From NCBI GenBank assembly GCA_002914845.1, contig JXTC01000011.1, positions 432,237 through 496,236 of the forward strand: DNA of 64,000 bases, read 5' to 3'. Origin of the DNA: Trema orientale. Its lineage: Eukaryota; Streptophyta; Magnoliopsida; Rosales; Cannabaceae. Each line of letters opens with the position of its first letter. Within the stretch, counting starts at the first letter, position 1. The notes beneath the pieces are model-generated. The model searched no databases and was not told the origin of the DNA. It saw nothing but the letters and a program-made list of their open reading frames with translations. Below are positions 48,600-60,004 of the stretch, in pieces. A program made the position numbers and the translations under genes.

Positions 48600-50290
48600 T
48601 TGAAACTTTGATATCGGAGATCGGAAGAGTTAACAATTTGTATTACAATATGAGAAAATTAAATTTTTATAATGTGAAAAAACATGTCTATTGCATTTCT
48701 GGGGATGTCAACTACCTAGAGACTCGTTCTTGAACTAGAGATGAGAAAACGTGAATCAGTTAGAACTTAAAAGCCTCGATGAGGCCCAGTATTACTATAA
48801 TTCAGTTTGAGTTCAACGACTATGTTTATTATTCTAACTGGCCTAGCTGTCTATTTTGTTTGTAAAATATAAGAAAATTACGAATTTGCCAAGCAATTTT
48901 CCTCAACAACATTGTATATAGGTTTCTTTCTAAGTAATACACATGAATATATGTAGGTATAGTTATCGGCATGCATGCGAGTCTGTGACAGTTTATGTGA
49001 CCCCGTTTCCATTGATTCACTAGAGAGTTACACAGTTACACTCACTGTGGTTTTTCAATATTTAGATATTATGAACGTTTGATCTTATAAACGACCTAAA
49101 CTTTTAGTGGCAACAAAAAAATCATTTTATTAAAAATTTGAAATCGAGACAAATTAAACAACACCAAATTAGCAGACTCGGGTGCCTTCAATATCACTAT
49201 AATGGTTTACACATCTTCAGCTAGACGTCGTGTATAACAACACTTACACATGGCCTAACCTGGAAGCCATTATAATTAATTTGCAAGAGGAAAACTTTAA
49301 GTTGGAGAAGATGGCCACAGAAATACTGTAATTACTTAATAGGCTCCACCTATGTGGCTGGAGAGAGACTGATTTCGGGGACCAAATTCTGCAAAAGTCA
49401 AAGATTGATTGTACATAAATTACAGCTTGATGTATAGTTGCTATAATTGCTATTTTGCCAGGTTTCAATTACCAGTTTACTTGCCAATCAAGTCTCCCGG
49501 TCAAGTGTGGCCCACAAGCTGCCAGTTCACTTAGGAAGTGGGTCCCACATTCCAGTCACTTTTGTCCTTTTCTCTTCCATCGGTAGTGCGGTCCCTACAG
49601 GACCTGTGCCTTTCTTTAGCTTTGGTATTATGAAATATGCCAGTCGTATACAAGAAAAAACGGCTATGGTTGACTGGTGTTGGACAGTTGGAGGGAAACT
49701 ATACAGTCTATATCTGCATTACAAATTCTACTTTTTACTTTTACTACATAGAAACGACGTCGTTTCACAACTAACTTACTTGGCAAAACAAAGCTCGATT
49801 CCGCAAGAGAGAACGACGATACAAGTCTCCCTCTGTGGCGGGGCCTGAGGCAGAGGTACGGTCCCTGTTGGTTTTATGTCTTGGTTTCTTGTGTCATGGG
49901 CTCACACTTCCCATACTAACTTTTCTTCTACCTCCACGTGTCGCAGTACTCAGAGGAAGGACAAATAGGCCTCCTTGTAATTTGGGTCTCCGGGAAATGT
50001 TAAAAATACCAACCCAACCCCTTACCCCACGTCTCATTTTTTCACTTTAACCACTTTACCATTCTCCATTCCATAGTATATTCAACAAAATGTTTCACTT
50101 TGTATCCGTTGTACTCTTGAATAGCTAATATATGTTTCTCCTTTTATTTTTTTTAATATGTATATCAAAAGACTGATTTTTTTAACCGTGATTTACTACA
50201 AGTAGTAAAAAGAGAGAGAAAAATATAAGGCAGAGCAAAGCATCAAAATTGCTTGCTTTCTTTACCAACTCTTTTTTGCTTTACTACTCT
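48600..50290. other. Interval between TXNL4B-like and X8 genes
   Basis: Mostly non-coding. A GC-richer stretch at 49480-50000 carries the 16-bp palindrome GAAACGACGTCGTTTC (49751-49766) with a GACGTC core, a bZIP-type motif, and probably belongs to the promoter of the X8 gene. Frames here have no domain. Confidence 0.45.
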
Positions 50291-50391
50291 CTCACTCGGT
50301 AAGAAAAGCACCCTAATACTCAAAGTGTGTTTTAGGCATTTGAATATCACACTATATTTATAGCTTTCTGGTTTCTCTTTTTTTCAGATCC

Positions 50392-50424
50392 ATGGTCAGT
50401 GTAGCACAACACCAAAAATGTTGA
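50392..50424 (+). promoter_or_regulatory. Upstream ORF overlapping the X8 gene start
   Basis: ATG at 50392 opens a 10-codon frame (MVSVAQHQKC) that stops at 50424. It overlaps the first main ATG (50418) but ends 2 bases before the in-frame ATG for Met4 (50427). Met4 has the better context (A at -3, G at +4). Whether the uORF is in the mRNA depends on the transcript start. Confidence 0.5.
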
Positions 50425-51973
50425 AGATGGGTTTTTTCATCTTTCCCATTTTCTTTTTCTTTTTCTTGGGTCTTACATGTAAGTACATCTCTCTCATTTA
50501 CTTCTGTTCTTCTCAGTTCTTTTTATACTTTTTGTTTTGGGACATTTTCTCCTTTCCTTTCTGGGTTTTCTTCTTCTTGTATTGTTCTCATGGTTGCTCT
50601 TTCATGCAGGTGCTGGTCAAGAATCTGTTAAACTCCTTAACCTCTACACGACGACTCCAGAGGTTCCTCAAACGGCGTCGTCTCACTCTATAGCTGTTTC
50701 TGTCAGTGGTGGAAACCTTCATGAGGTTTCAAGCAGTGTTTTAGTGGCAGAAACTTGGCTCAGGACCAATGTTTTGGCTCACTACCCGGCCTCAAGGGTC
50801 ACCAACATTGTGGTTGGTAACACTGTTCTGTGCCAAAAGGGCCAAGAGCACAAGCTCTTTTTGGTCTTACCTTCTCTTAAGAACATTCACCACTCTCTTA
50901 CACGGTGGGGTTTGGAGAAAGATATCAAGGTCTCAGCTGCCTTCTCTTCTGGTTGTTTACACCCAGAATCTACTTACTTTAATGGGGATTTTGCCAAGAG
51001 GTTCACCAAACCCCTTATGGAGTTTCTCCAGGTTACAAACTCCACTTACTCTCTAAACCCGCCTCCAAAGTTTTCTCCTTTACCAGCTGAAACCATGAGT
51101 TTGGTCTCTTCTCACTCAGAGTGCATGAAAAAGCTTGGGCTTTTTGGGCTCAACAAGGTAAATGTGATAGTCAACACCCCTAAGGAGATCAAACCCATGA
51201 CCAGGAAGCTCTCATCTTTGAATCCAGATATGATAGATCCATTCCCAGCTAGACCATACCCCTTACCAGGAATTGCAGACTCACCACCACTCCACTCCTC
51301 TGTTGGCTACTCTGTTCCTGCCAATGTAGCCAAACCCCCTATTCCGCCACAAGCCCAAATAGCCTTTCCACCCCAGATATCTCCCCAACAAGCCCAAATA
51401 GCCTCTCCACCTCACAAATCTCCCCCACTGGCCCAAATAGCCTCTCCACCCCACATTTCTTTCTCTTCTTCTGCACCAGAAATACCCCCAGTTTTTGAAC
51501 CAGCTAGTCCACCTTTTGGGTTCACCTTGCCTCCTTGTGATCCATCAGCATCCCACCCAGGTGCCCCAGCCCCCCAAATAGGGATGGTCCATAAGCTGTG
51601 GTGTGTGGCAAAGCCTACTGTCCCTGCTGATACACTTCAGGCTGCCATGGATTATGCTTGTGGAGATGGTGGAGCTGATTGTGATGAGATTATGCCACAT
51701 GGGAACTGCTACAATCCTGACACTGTTGTGGCTCATGCTTCTTATGCCTTCAATAGTTACTGGCAGAGGCACAAGAGGAATGGAGGGACATGCAGTTTTG
51801 GTGGAACCGCTATGTTAATCAACAACGACCCAAGTAAGCCTTTTTACTTTTTTTTCCCCCTTTACATTTAACGATGAATCTTTACTTTGATGCTTAACCA
51901 TTTCGTCGATCACTTCATATAACATTGAGTTTATTTTGCAGGCTTCCTTCACTGTAGGTTTGTTCTCACTTGA
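50418..51973 (+). CDS. Secreted X8 (CBM43) protein with degenerate GH17-like region (438 aa, 3 exons)
   Basis: X8/CBM43 domains bind beta-1,3-glucan (callose) in the wall and at plasmodesmata, and often follow a GH17 glucanase. Exons are 50418-50478, 50610-51833 and 51942-51973; 1317 nt, open throughout. Residues 1-21 are a signal peptide. Residues about 25-240 resemble the first half of GH17 (VKLLNLY, HSIAVSVSGGNL, WLRTNVLAHYPASRVTNIVVGN), but the usual catalytic VGNE is VGNT (89-92) and no GWPS nucleophile motif is seen, so it is probably not an active glucanase. Residues about 265-345 are proline-rich, with three tandem repeats of AQIA(S/F)PPxxSPx. The X8 domain spans about 349-433, with six cysteines at 352, 371, 378, 387, 415 and 433. 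The chain ends soon after, with no hydrophobic GPI tail. A 5' UTR intron at 50299-50387 is possible. Confidence 0.88.
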
Positions 51974-52660
51974 ACACAGCTATGGAGTAGTAAGCGAGAC
52001 TTTTGGTTATATTGGCGCACTCAAAGATGGAAATTTCCGAGTCTAAGGTTTACTTTGTTCTTTTGGTCGCTTTAGTTCTAGTCATTAGATTGGTAGTTAT
52101 TCGAGTACATTATCCTAACTAGCTTATGTAGTAGTATTCTATGCACAAAAGGAAAACTCATATGACATCTATTTTCTCTTATGTAATACTCCTTTTGTTT
52201 TTTATCCAGAGCGATCTTACTTCCATCAATAATGTATACTCGTTATTCGTTAATGGCTTGGTTAATATTCTGTGAATTTATTGTGTGTGATGCCTAAAAT
52301 CTTTCATATGGTTAGACAGAATCGTTTTAGTATATTTTAGTCTATTTCAGTCACTTTGTCTCTTCTGTTTTGGGTTTCAAGACCAACTAATATGGTTAGT
52401 GGAATAAGAGGGGAATGAAACCATCTTAGCTAGGTAATAAATTACGTGTCCATTATATTTTGTAACACTACTACTATGGTTTAGTAATATGTTTTACTTT
52501 TCTTCCATATGTTGTGTGCTTTTCCTGAGAGATTAGCTATGAGAACCTATTGGATTACTATTGAATTGAATTGATTGAAAGCTTTTCGTCTTTCACATAG
52601 GTAGAAATTCAAACATTTCGAGATTACTTATGCCACACACTAACAGTAAGGGAAGCGAAT
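51974..52660. other. 3' UTR of the X8 gene and intergenic sequence
   Basis: No further gene between the X8 stop and the tRNA. Confidence 0.5.
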
Positions 52661-52661
52661 T

Positions 52662-52678
52662 AAAAAAAAAATTAAAAA
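52662..52678 (-). terminator. Pol III terminator of the initiator tRNA gene
   Basis: On the minus strand, T5 (52678-52674) and then T10 (52671-52662) follow the tRNA 3' end after a 21-base trailer. Confidence 0.8.
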
Positions 52679-52699
52679 TGTGGGCTGGAAGTCTACTCA

Positions 52700-52771
52700 T
52701 ATCAGAGCCAGGTTTCGATCCTGGGACCTGTGGGTTATGGGCCCACCACGCTTCCGCTGCGCCACTCTGAT
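52700..52771 (-). tRNA. Initiator tRNA-Met (anticodon CAT)
   Basis: The 72-nt sequence folds into a standard cloverleaf: acceptor ATCAGAG pairs with CTCTGAT plus discriminator A. The anticodon stem is GTGGG/CCCAC with loop CCCATAA, so the CAT anticodon lies at 52739-52737. The T loop starts with A (GGATCGAAACC) instead of TTCG, a hallmark of eukaryotic initiators. No intron, and CCA is not encoded. This is the start tRNA for cytosolic translation and the primer type for many copia elements. Confidence 0.97.
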
Positions 52772-52806
52772 TTGTTGATTTCTGTTGTAATCAAATTATT
52801 AATAAA
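52772..52806 (-). promoter_or_regulatory. Upstream elements of the tRNA gene
   Basis: CAACAA lies directly before the tRNA (52777-52772) and an AT-rich TTTATTAATAAT lies about 25-35 bases upstream. CAA near the start and a TATA-like patch are typical of plant pol III tRNA genes. Confidence 0.6.
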
Positions 52807-53687
52807 CTTTACAACATACTGTTAAGCCAGACCTAAAATTTGACGGGGCGGTTAGGAAAAAGGAGAAAATAGAGGGAGTTAAAGGAATATTTTCTCGTGC
52901 TTGGAATTTTTATTATTTATTTATTTATTTTAAAAAGGGCCAAAAACCTTTTAGGAAAAAAGACGAATGTAGTTTGGAAGAACTGAATTATAATAAGAGA
53001 AGATCTATTTAGGAATATATTTTATTCGTTCTATTTTTCTTGCCTTTTCTCTCAATGTCTTTTTCCTCAAAAATACATCCGTCTTTGTTTCAAAGGGAAG
53101 AGAAAGGGCATGAAGGCAAACCAGTTGTATTCTGGACGACATCAGAGATTACACGGTATTACACCATAGAATTGATTCCTTGAATGCCTCTTGATACTTT
53201 TCCATATGGCTAAAAAAGTTGCGCAGTGTGCTAGAATGGTGCCCCATTCTTTGGAGCTTTGTATCAACAGCTTCAAAGGAATTAAAAAGACCCTTTACTA
53301 CGTAATATCATAACATCACTACCGTAAACTGAAAATGTCTAACTCAGCTGTATAGAAACAAAATATCTGATTCTTTTGCTTTCAATTAAACACAACTACA
53401 CTCGGCTATTCCAACCGCTCACAAAATGGGGCACCAAGGGTTTTTAACAAGCTCGACGACAGATTCGAAGTTTATAAACATTATAATGCTATTTTATAAG
53501 AAGTGTATAGATATGTAACCCAGCTTTTACGTTGTTTAAGTCCATCCCTGTTACAAATCCAAACTTGAAGCATTCACCTTTTCCAAGGAAGTCGTCTACG
53601 CTCTGTAATAACACATATTAAGAGCATTTACAATTTTCCAAGATTCCGAAGACAAGGAAAAACTGAAAGAGAAACACTCTGGAGTTT
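52807..53687. other. Intergenic and probable 3' UTR of the small helical-protein gene
   Basis: No supportable gene or delimited repeat. The 3' UTR of the minus-strand gene ending at 53688 should lie in the upper part. Confidence 0.5.
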
Positions 53688-55584
53688 TCACTTTTCAGTT
53701 TGTTCTTCGTTGCTAGTTGAAATAACTAAGGCAGTGGAGTCTCCGCCTTTTGTGTCGTCCGAAACATTACTACCACCTTCAATCTGCAGAAGTGCAAACA
53801 GATTAATATAGGAACCATAAGCAAACAAACCACAACAAATAGTATCAAGTAACCTAAGGTGGTCATCACCAGCAATTTTCAACCTTTTCATCATGTAGTA
53901 AGATGGAGTTCGAGAAAGTTATTTCAACTACTGCATGGGCCAAAAAATATCACTCAAATGTGTTAATGTATGCCTTACTAAGCACTACCCTGGGAGGAAA
54001 AAGTAAACCCAAGAAAGATAGCTGACAAGAACACACATTACAAATGCTCCAACAATACAAATTGGAAAAGAAAGAAAGGAAAAAATAAATAAATAAATAC
54101 CTGTTTAATTTTCCCATGAACAGACATTATCTCGTAGAACTTGCGCATCAGCATTTCTTCCTCGACCTGCAAATTATAGATGTCAAAATTAGAATGGAGT
54201 CCTTTAAACAGAACTATGAAGCAAAAGTCCAATAAAATAATACCACTTTGAATAAAGACGTTATAAATGGAATATGGAATATCTCTCTCAGCCTTTTGGC
54301 TAACATAAGGTGTAGTTGCGTTTCTTGAATTGCACACATTTTCATTTTATTCACTTTGTTTAAAACCAGTAGCACTTTAAACCTCTTGAATGGGTGTGAG
54401 GAAAAACATCAAGAAACCCCCCTATACAATATTCCCTTTACAGAGTTGATATGGATCGACACAAACAAAACCATAACAAGGCTATGTTTGGTAGGAGAGA
54501 AGGAAGATAGGAAGAAAAGAGAGCTATATTATCTAAGGAAGGATATGAGAAAAGAATGAGGGCATTCTTAAGCATTCTTCCCTTGTTGTGTTTGGTAGGA
54601 AAGGAAGGAGACCAAAATCCTCTCCTTTATTTGGTAGGAGAGAGAAGATTTTAGTCGTATAATAACTACTCTACTACTACTTGATTGTGAAATTCTCTCA
54701 TAAAATCTCTCCAATTTAGAGAGGATTGAAATCTGGTTAAATTGAGGATTTAAAATCCATTGCCTGATTTCCCTCCACAAAAAAATAAAATAAAATAAAA
54801 AAATTCATTGCATGATCTCTTCCTTTCTGAAATTCTTCCTACCAAACAATCACCCTACCCACTTAAATAGTAAAAAAACACCTCACTTTCGCTCCATTTC
54901 TCCCTTGTATCAAACACGCTTAAACAGTAAAAAAACCTTGAAGAGGCACCACTAAAAAACACATGTATGGGGTTACATGTAAATTTAGAAGTGAGATCGA
55001 CTCCCTATTATTGTGATGTACTAAGCACCATTGGTGCCCCTTGGCATTGCTTCTAAGCGTGCAGTTACGCATTAATTGTCATCTTATACCTGTACATGCT
55101 ACAAGGAAGGATGTCTTAGAAAGTTATTCGAGCACAAGTGACATATACACAATGTTCTAATCATCTAGAAATTACATTTTACAACTTAAAAAAACTTCTT
55201 AAAAAAAGCCAATACGTGAAATTTATGTAAACCCATCAATCTTTCAAACCAATTGAAACCAGTAACATAGCAAAAGACCCATAAAATCAAAATTAAGAAC
55301 TTAGAATGGTAGGTTTAGCAATATAATCATTAGACTAATAGGTGGAAATAAGGTACAACCTGAAGTTTATGCAATTCATGTGACATTGATCTATAGGCTT
55401 CCATAAGAAGCTCATCCTGCTTCTCCAAATGCCTGCAAACCCAATAAATTTTAATGTAAAACACACTTTAAAATAACCAGACATATACTATGGTAGAATA
55501 GAAGTGAAAAATATTCAAATTACACACAAAATTAAGGGGAAAAAAAACATACTTGAAAATATCTCCAGTGTGTCTTGGATCCAT
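53688..55584 (-). CDS. Small uncharacterised helical protein (88 aa, 4 exons)
   Basis: Exons on the minus strand are 55584-55553, 55432-55360, 54166-54101 and 53783-53688; 267 nt, and all three introns are GT-AG. The protein starts MDPRHTGDIFKHLEKQDELL. Residues about 8-58 are rich in charged and leucine residues with heptad-like spacing (LEKQDELLMEAYRSM, LHKLQVEEEMLMRKFYEIM), suggesting one or two amphipathic helices or a short coiled coil. The last 30 residues are acidic, Ser/Thr-rich and probably disordered. There is no signal peptide, membrane segment or catalytic motif. I think this resembles a conserved plant unknown protein, but no function can be assigned. Intron 54167-55359 contains MITE-like sequence. 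The frame stays open upstream of the ATG for at least 19 codons, so a longer N-terminus is possible. Confidence 0.8.
54480..54915. mobile_element. Nested Tourist-like MITEs inside an intron
   Basis: An outer left end GGCTATGTTTGGTAGGAGAG is followed by an inner pair: GTTGTGTTTGGTAGGAA near 54585 and TTCCTACCAAACAATCAC near 54836. A further CAAACACGCTTAA lies near 54911. Target duplications are not clean. Confidence 0.5.
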
Positions 55585-55629
55585 TTCAATTGGCAAAATG
55601 AGCTCCGTCCGTACAGACTCTGGTTCCGC

Positions 55630-57000
55630 TTGGGCCTTGTTTGGGATGTAGTATTGGATTGGATTAAGCGAACAAGATTAGACTGGATTGGATAGGATTA
55701 TGTTGAATCTAATATTGTGTTTAGTACATGATCACACTGGACTAAATTTAAAAGAAAAAATTAAATACTAGAATTTAAAACTCCAGTTTGTATTAAAAGT
55801 AAAGGACAAAATGGAAAAATATATTGAAATGTAATTTGCAAAAAGAAAAAGGAAAATCGTGAACTGAAATTTGGGAAAAATTTTCATAAATAATAGCTAC
55901 TAACTCTAGCTTTTATTGCCAAGGGATGATTGATGAGTGATGAGAAATGACTTTGTATTAGAAAAGAGTTTAAAAAGACTGATTCTACCTAGCTCATGTA
56001 TCACAGAGAAAATACGAATTACTGGTTATATATACTTCTTTTCAAGTTCACAAGATAAACTTCAAAGATAATCAACTAATAATACAACTTATTTAAAATA
56101 CGAGGTCCACCTTTCACACCCAAACTAACTGTGAAATAATGATGAGGAAAAAATAAAATAAGCACCAGCAACAGAGTTATAGCAAAATCAGTTTTTTTCG
56201 TTTTTTCTTTTTTTCAATAGGATGGTTTATATCAATTGGCAAGAAAGAAGAGAAACCTCAAAACACCAAATTGAGGACCTAACAATGAGCTCAATCTCAA
56301 AAATAAAGACCCCACAAATAATCCCAATCCCTTTTATCAAAGCATCACATATTCATACATAAATCTCAACCCTACCCTACAAACCATGGATTTTGAAATC
56401 GCGATAAGATTAGTCAATACTTACAACGAGAGGAAAATGAAGGACTCAGATGACCACCCCCAAATATCAATCTTCAAAACCCCGAAATAAATTCTTCAAA
56501 AAAAAAAAGGAAAAAAATCACGAAAAAAAGAAAGGAAAGGGGGGTGTCGGACCAAGAGGAAAAGGTGATGATGGTGAACTACTGAACTGTCGGGAGAAGA
56601 GTTTGGGTTTTGGAAAAAGATATATATATATATATATATATATAAAAGCCCAAAAAAATTACACTAAGCGAAATTACAACATAATACCCAGAAAAAAAAA
56701 ATTAAAAAAACTTTTCAAGAGTAACAAATAAATAAAAATCAAACAGATAGAACAAAATTCTTTCTTGATAAGTTGATTTGTGTTTTTAGACAACCAGATC
56801 ATACAACTATGAAAAAACCCAATCACCAACATTATTTAGAACCCAAAAAATCTATGGCAAAAATAAATAAATAAATAAATAAAGATAAATTAGGGGGGTT
56901 ATGGCGTTACCTATGGTTATGGTAATGATCACGAAACGTCGGTGTTTTGGTTATCGGAACGAAGAAATCGTAACCGAAGCCAATTCGAAAGCCAGAGCGC
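55630..57000 (-). promoter_or_regulatory. Possible 5' UTR intron and promoter of the small helical-protein gene
   Basis: On the minus strand, CATAACCATAG/GTAACG near 56911 could be a leader-exon donor, and the region just above it is GC-richer (56940-57010), like a promoter. The candidate acceptor ACAAG/GCCCAAG at 55636 is weak. A (TA)n microsatellite lies at 56621-56644. Nothing else coding. Confidence 0.35.
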
Positions 57001-57133
57001 CAAGAGGGGGGGGGGAATCCCGAATTCAGAGACCGTTTTTTTTTTTTTAATGTTAAAATACTCATCTTTCATCTTCTTTCCAAAAGCTATGGGCCAGCTC
57101 ATTCGGGCTCAACGCTTGAGCCTAATTCTACTC

Positions 57134-57424
57134 GGGGAAATTAGACATTATACGGTTTAAGTTTTTTTAAGGTGTAGTACGGTTTTTATTAGATAAATAC
57201 TATTTTTTAAAATAGTAACTAGTTTTGGTGACCAGTTTCTAACTAGTAATCAAAAGTATTTATAACTGTAATTAGTAACCAGTAACAATTTTCCAGAAAA
57301 CGATAACTAGTAACTATTTTAAAAAATAGTATTTGTCTAAATATTTTTTAAAAGTGATATTTTTTAAATAAAAACCGTATGAAAATTTGACAAAAGCCTA
57401 AGTTCTGTATTTTTGTAATTATTT
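57134..57424. mobile_element. Palindromic MITE, family copy 2
   Basis: Same family as 17044-17433: GGGAAATTAGACATTATACGG at the left, TTTTTGTAATT at the right, and inner ACGGTTTTTATTAG mirrored by AAATAAAAACCGTAT. Shares AGTAACCAGTAAC words. Confidence 0.65.
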
Positions 57425-58400
57425 TAGTTTTTTATACATAAAAGTGATAGCAACCATTCTACTCCAACATCATGGCGGGTCTACGTAATGGGCCTTACCA
57501 TAGACCCAACAGACCAAGTAAGAAAGGGTCCAATCCTCTAATTAATGGTGCTGAAGCTGTGTTAATTTGACTCGTTTGGTTTTGGTTGTCCAAATGAAGT
57601 ACTAATAGGAATGGAAATAGAATGAGAGTTGAAAAAATTTGATTAATTCACTTGTTTGGTTGAAATTGTGGAATTAGACCATGAATGAGAATTATTACAC
57701 TTGGTTGACGATTGGTATAAAATTGAATTAATTTTATACGACGAACAAGCAATTATCTTGTTCTTAAGGTAAATATGTATTTAATTTTCTAATATTAGTG
57801 GGTTAAGGTGCTTAGGGTGTGATTGGTGGTTAGGATAAGGGGTGAGTTAAAGGACATAATATCTTAATTCACATATTTGGTGTGAACTTAGAATTTTTTG
57901 GTGTGAACTTAGAATTATAATAAAGAATCTATTTCTTAAGAGTAATACTTGGGACACACAAATTCTGCACACAAAAGATATAAACAGTGATATGACATAA
58001 TTTTTTTAATCAATTATGTACGTGGTATTATTTCACTCTAAAAAAAAAAGGGGGTTAAAAATTATACCATATTATTACGTGTAACTTTTATATGTTTCTA
58101 ACATTACTCAAATCTTAGAAAAAATTGTGAGGGCTCTAATTTTTTTTTAATTCTTTATTTAGTATTTAATTTAATTTGAGAGTTGTGCTAACATTAGATG
58201 CATCACAAATTTTAATTAGGCGGTAATGGATCACATTCTAGTGTAAAATTATAATTTATTAGATGAATTCAAGTCATCTAAGGATAATAATACCTTTACT
58301 CTAATCCTACCTAATCTCATACACCAAACAAACCTTTAACCAAAACAAAAAAACTATGAATATCAAATTATATACAGTTGGAGATGAAACGTATTTGAAT
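57425..58400. other. Gene-free, with MITE-like ends
   Basis: Repeated CGTTTGGTT/CTTGTTTGGTTG words near 57570 and 57650 suggest Tourist-like debris. No clean element was delimited. Confidence 0.4.
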
Positions 58401-58409
58401 TATGTTCGT

Positions 58410-58960
58410 GAATTCTCATCATTTTCTCTCATCTTTCATCACTTTTTATCTCTTATCATTTTCTCTCATCATTTTCCCTCTTTTCAATTTTTTTCTTATA
58501 ACTTGCTGTCACTTTTTTCTCTCTGATGATTTTTTCTTGGTTCTTTCTTTCTCTTTCTCTTTCCTCATTTTCTTCTTATGACTCTCTCTAGTTATAATCT
58601 CGTGAATATCTCTTTCCTTATTCCTTCATTATTTTCTCTTTCATTATTCTCTCATGACTTTCTTTCTCTTCATACTATTAATTATCAGTTTCCCTTTCTT
58701 TCTTCTCCCTCCTTATTCTTTCCTATATGTTTCTCTCTCCTAATACTCTTTTATAATTTTCTATCTCAAGACTCTCTCTCTCTCTCACACACACATTTTC
58801 TTTCACGTCTTTATCTTTCATGATATTTTCTCTTCGTACTTTTTTTCTCTTTTTTTTTTCACTCTCTTATATTTATCTCTTCTTATTTTGTCGTTTCACT
58901 TTCTATCTCCTCTCATTTACTTCTCTTGTTACTTTCTCTCATCTAATTGTCACGAGCATT
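58410..58960. repeat. 550-bp pyrimidine-rich tract
   Basis: The plus strand is overwhelmingly T and C (TCTCATCTTT, TTTCTCTC, CTCTCTCTCTCTC at 58774-58786). It gives long open frames of Ser/Phe/Leu that are compositional artefacts. Confidence 0.85.
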
Positions 58961-59114
58961 ATCCTTTTTCTATCCAAATATTATTTTTAAAACGTTTTTT
59001 TGTTTTCTCATAAAATATTTTCCAAAGTCCTATTATTATTTGAAAATAGCAACAAATAAAAAAAAAGACCAATTGTATTATAATCTCTAAAAACACAATT
59101 TCAAAAAAAAAATA

Positions 59115-59615
59115 GGAATAATAACAAAAAAATCACTTATGTTTCGGTGAAATACTCATTTCATTCTCTCAGTTTCCATAAATAACAAAAATATCCCCTT
59201 GGAATAGCAATTCAATACAAAATTCACTCATATATCTTATTTAGTCAAAATTAACATATAAAAAGACAAAATTACCCTTCCTTTAAATTTGTTGAACAAA
59301 TACAATCCAAAAAAGGAAAAAAAAAAAACAAATATTGGAGAGTGGAAAGAAAAAAATAAAATAAGAAGATTTAGTGTAGAAAAGTCAATTTTTTTTCTAA
59401 TTTTTTCTTTTTTAGTTAATTTATTGTGTTTGGGTAATAGTTTCTAAAATATCTTTCTTTTCTTAAAAAATACTTAATTTTGACCAAAGTAAAGGAGTGG
59501 TGAAATTTGTGTGATCAATTTGTTAATTTAAGGGGATACTTTATTATTTATGAAAATTAATGGGATAAAGTGAATATTATTTCCCTAAACTTAGGAGTGT
59601 TTTTGTTATTATTCC
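59115..59615. mobile_element. MITE-like element with TIR GGAATAATAACAAAAA (501 bp)
   Basis: The left end GGAATAATAACAAAAA and right end TTTTTGTTATTATTCC are a perfect 16-bp inversion. Weaker inverted similarity continues inward. No target duplication is obvious. No coding capacity. Confidence 0.75.
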
Positions 59616-60004
59616 AAACACAATACCAAATAACAAGCTCTAGATTTTTTAACTTCTTGAAGCAGTTGTTGAAAGTGATTGTATTAAGTTACTCCAATCA
59701 CCTACAAAATTTTTGTCAACTTGTTTGCTTCCAAAATATTCTTTATAGACATTAGATTTCGAAGCAATTTACACTGAACAAATTTACCAAACACCATAGT
59801 GAAATGATTTCATAATCAGAATCAACATTAGTCCCAATGCCGAAATTAATCTTAAAACTCAAACCAAATCAAATTGTAAAATTTGCCGTCTGAGTATGGT
59901 TCAATTTCATTCCCGTATATTTAAAAAGAAAAGGAAAAAAAATAAAAGTTGCAATACGAACACTCCTTCCTCGTAAGTCTAAAGCTATGTTTACTAATCT
60001 ATAA

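Noticed and set aside
50537-50640. Possible alternative N-terminus for the X8 protein read through intron 1, with a second hydrophobic signal-like segment
   Set aside because: The frame has no ATG (it opens with TTG), and a normal donor and acceptor remove this stretch as intron.
58578-58823. 81-codon Ser/Leu/Phe-rich frame
   Set aside because: Artefact of the pyrimidine tract.
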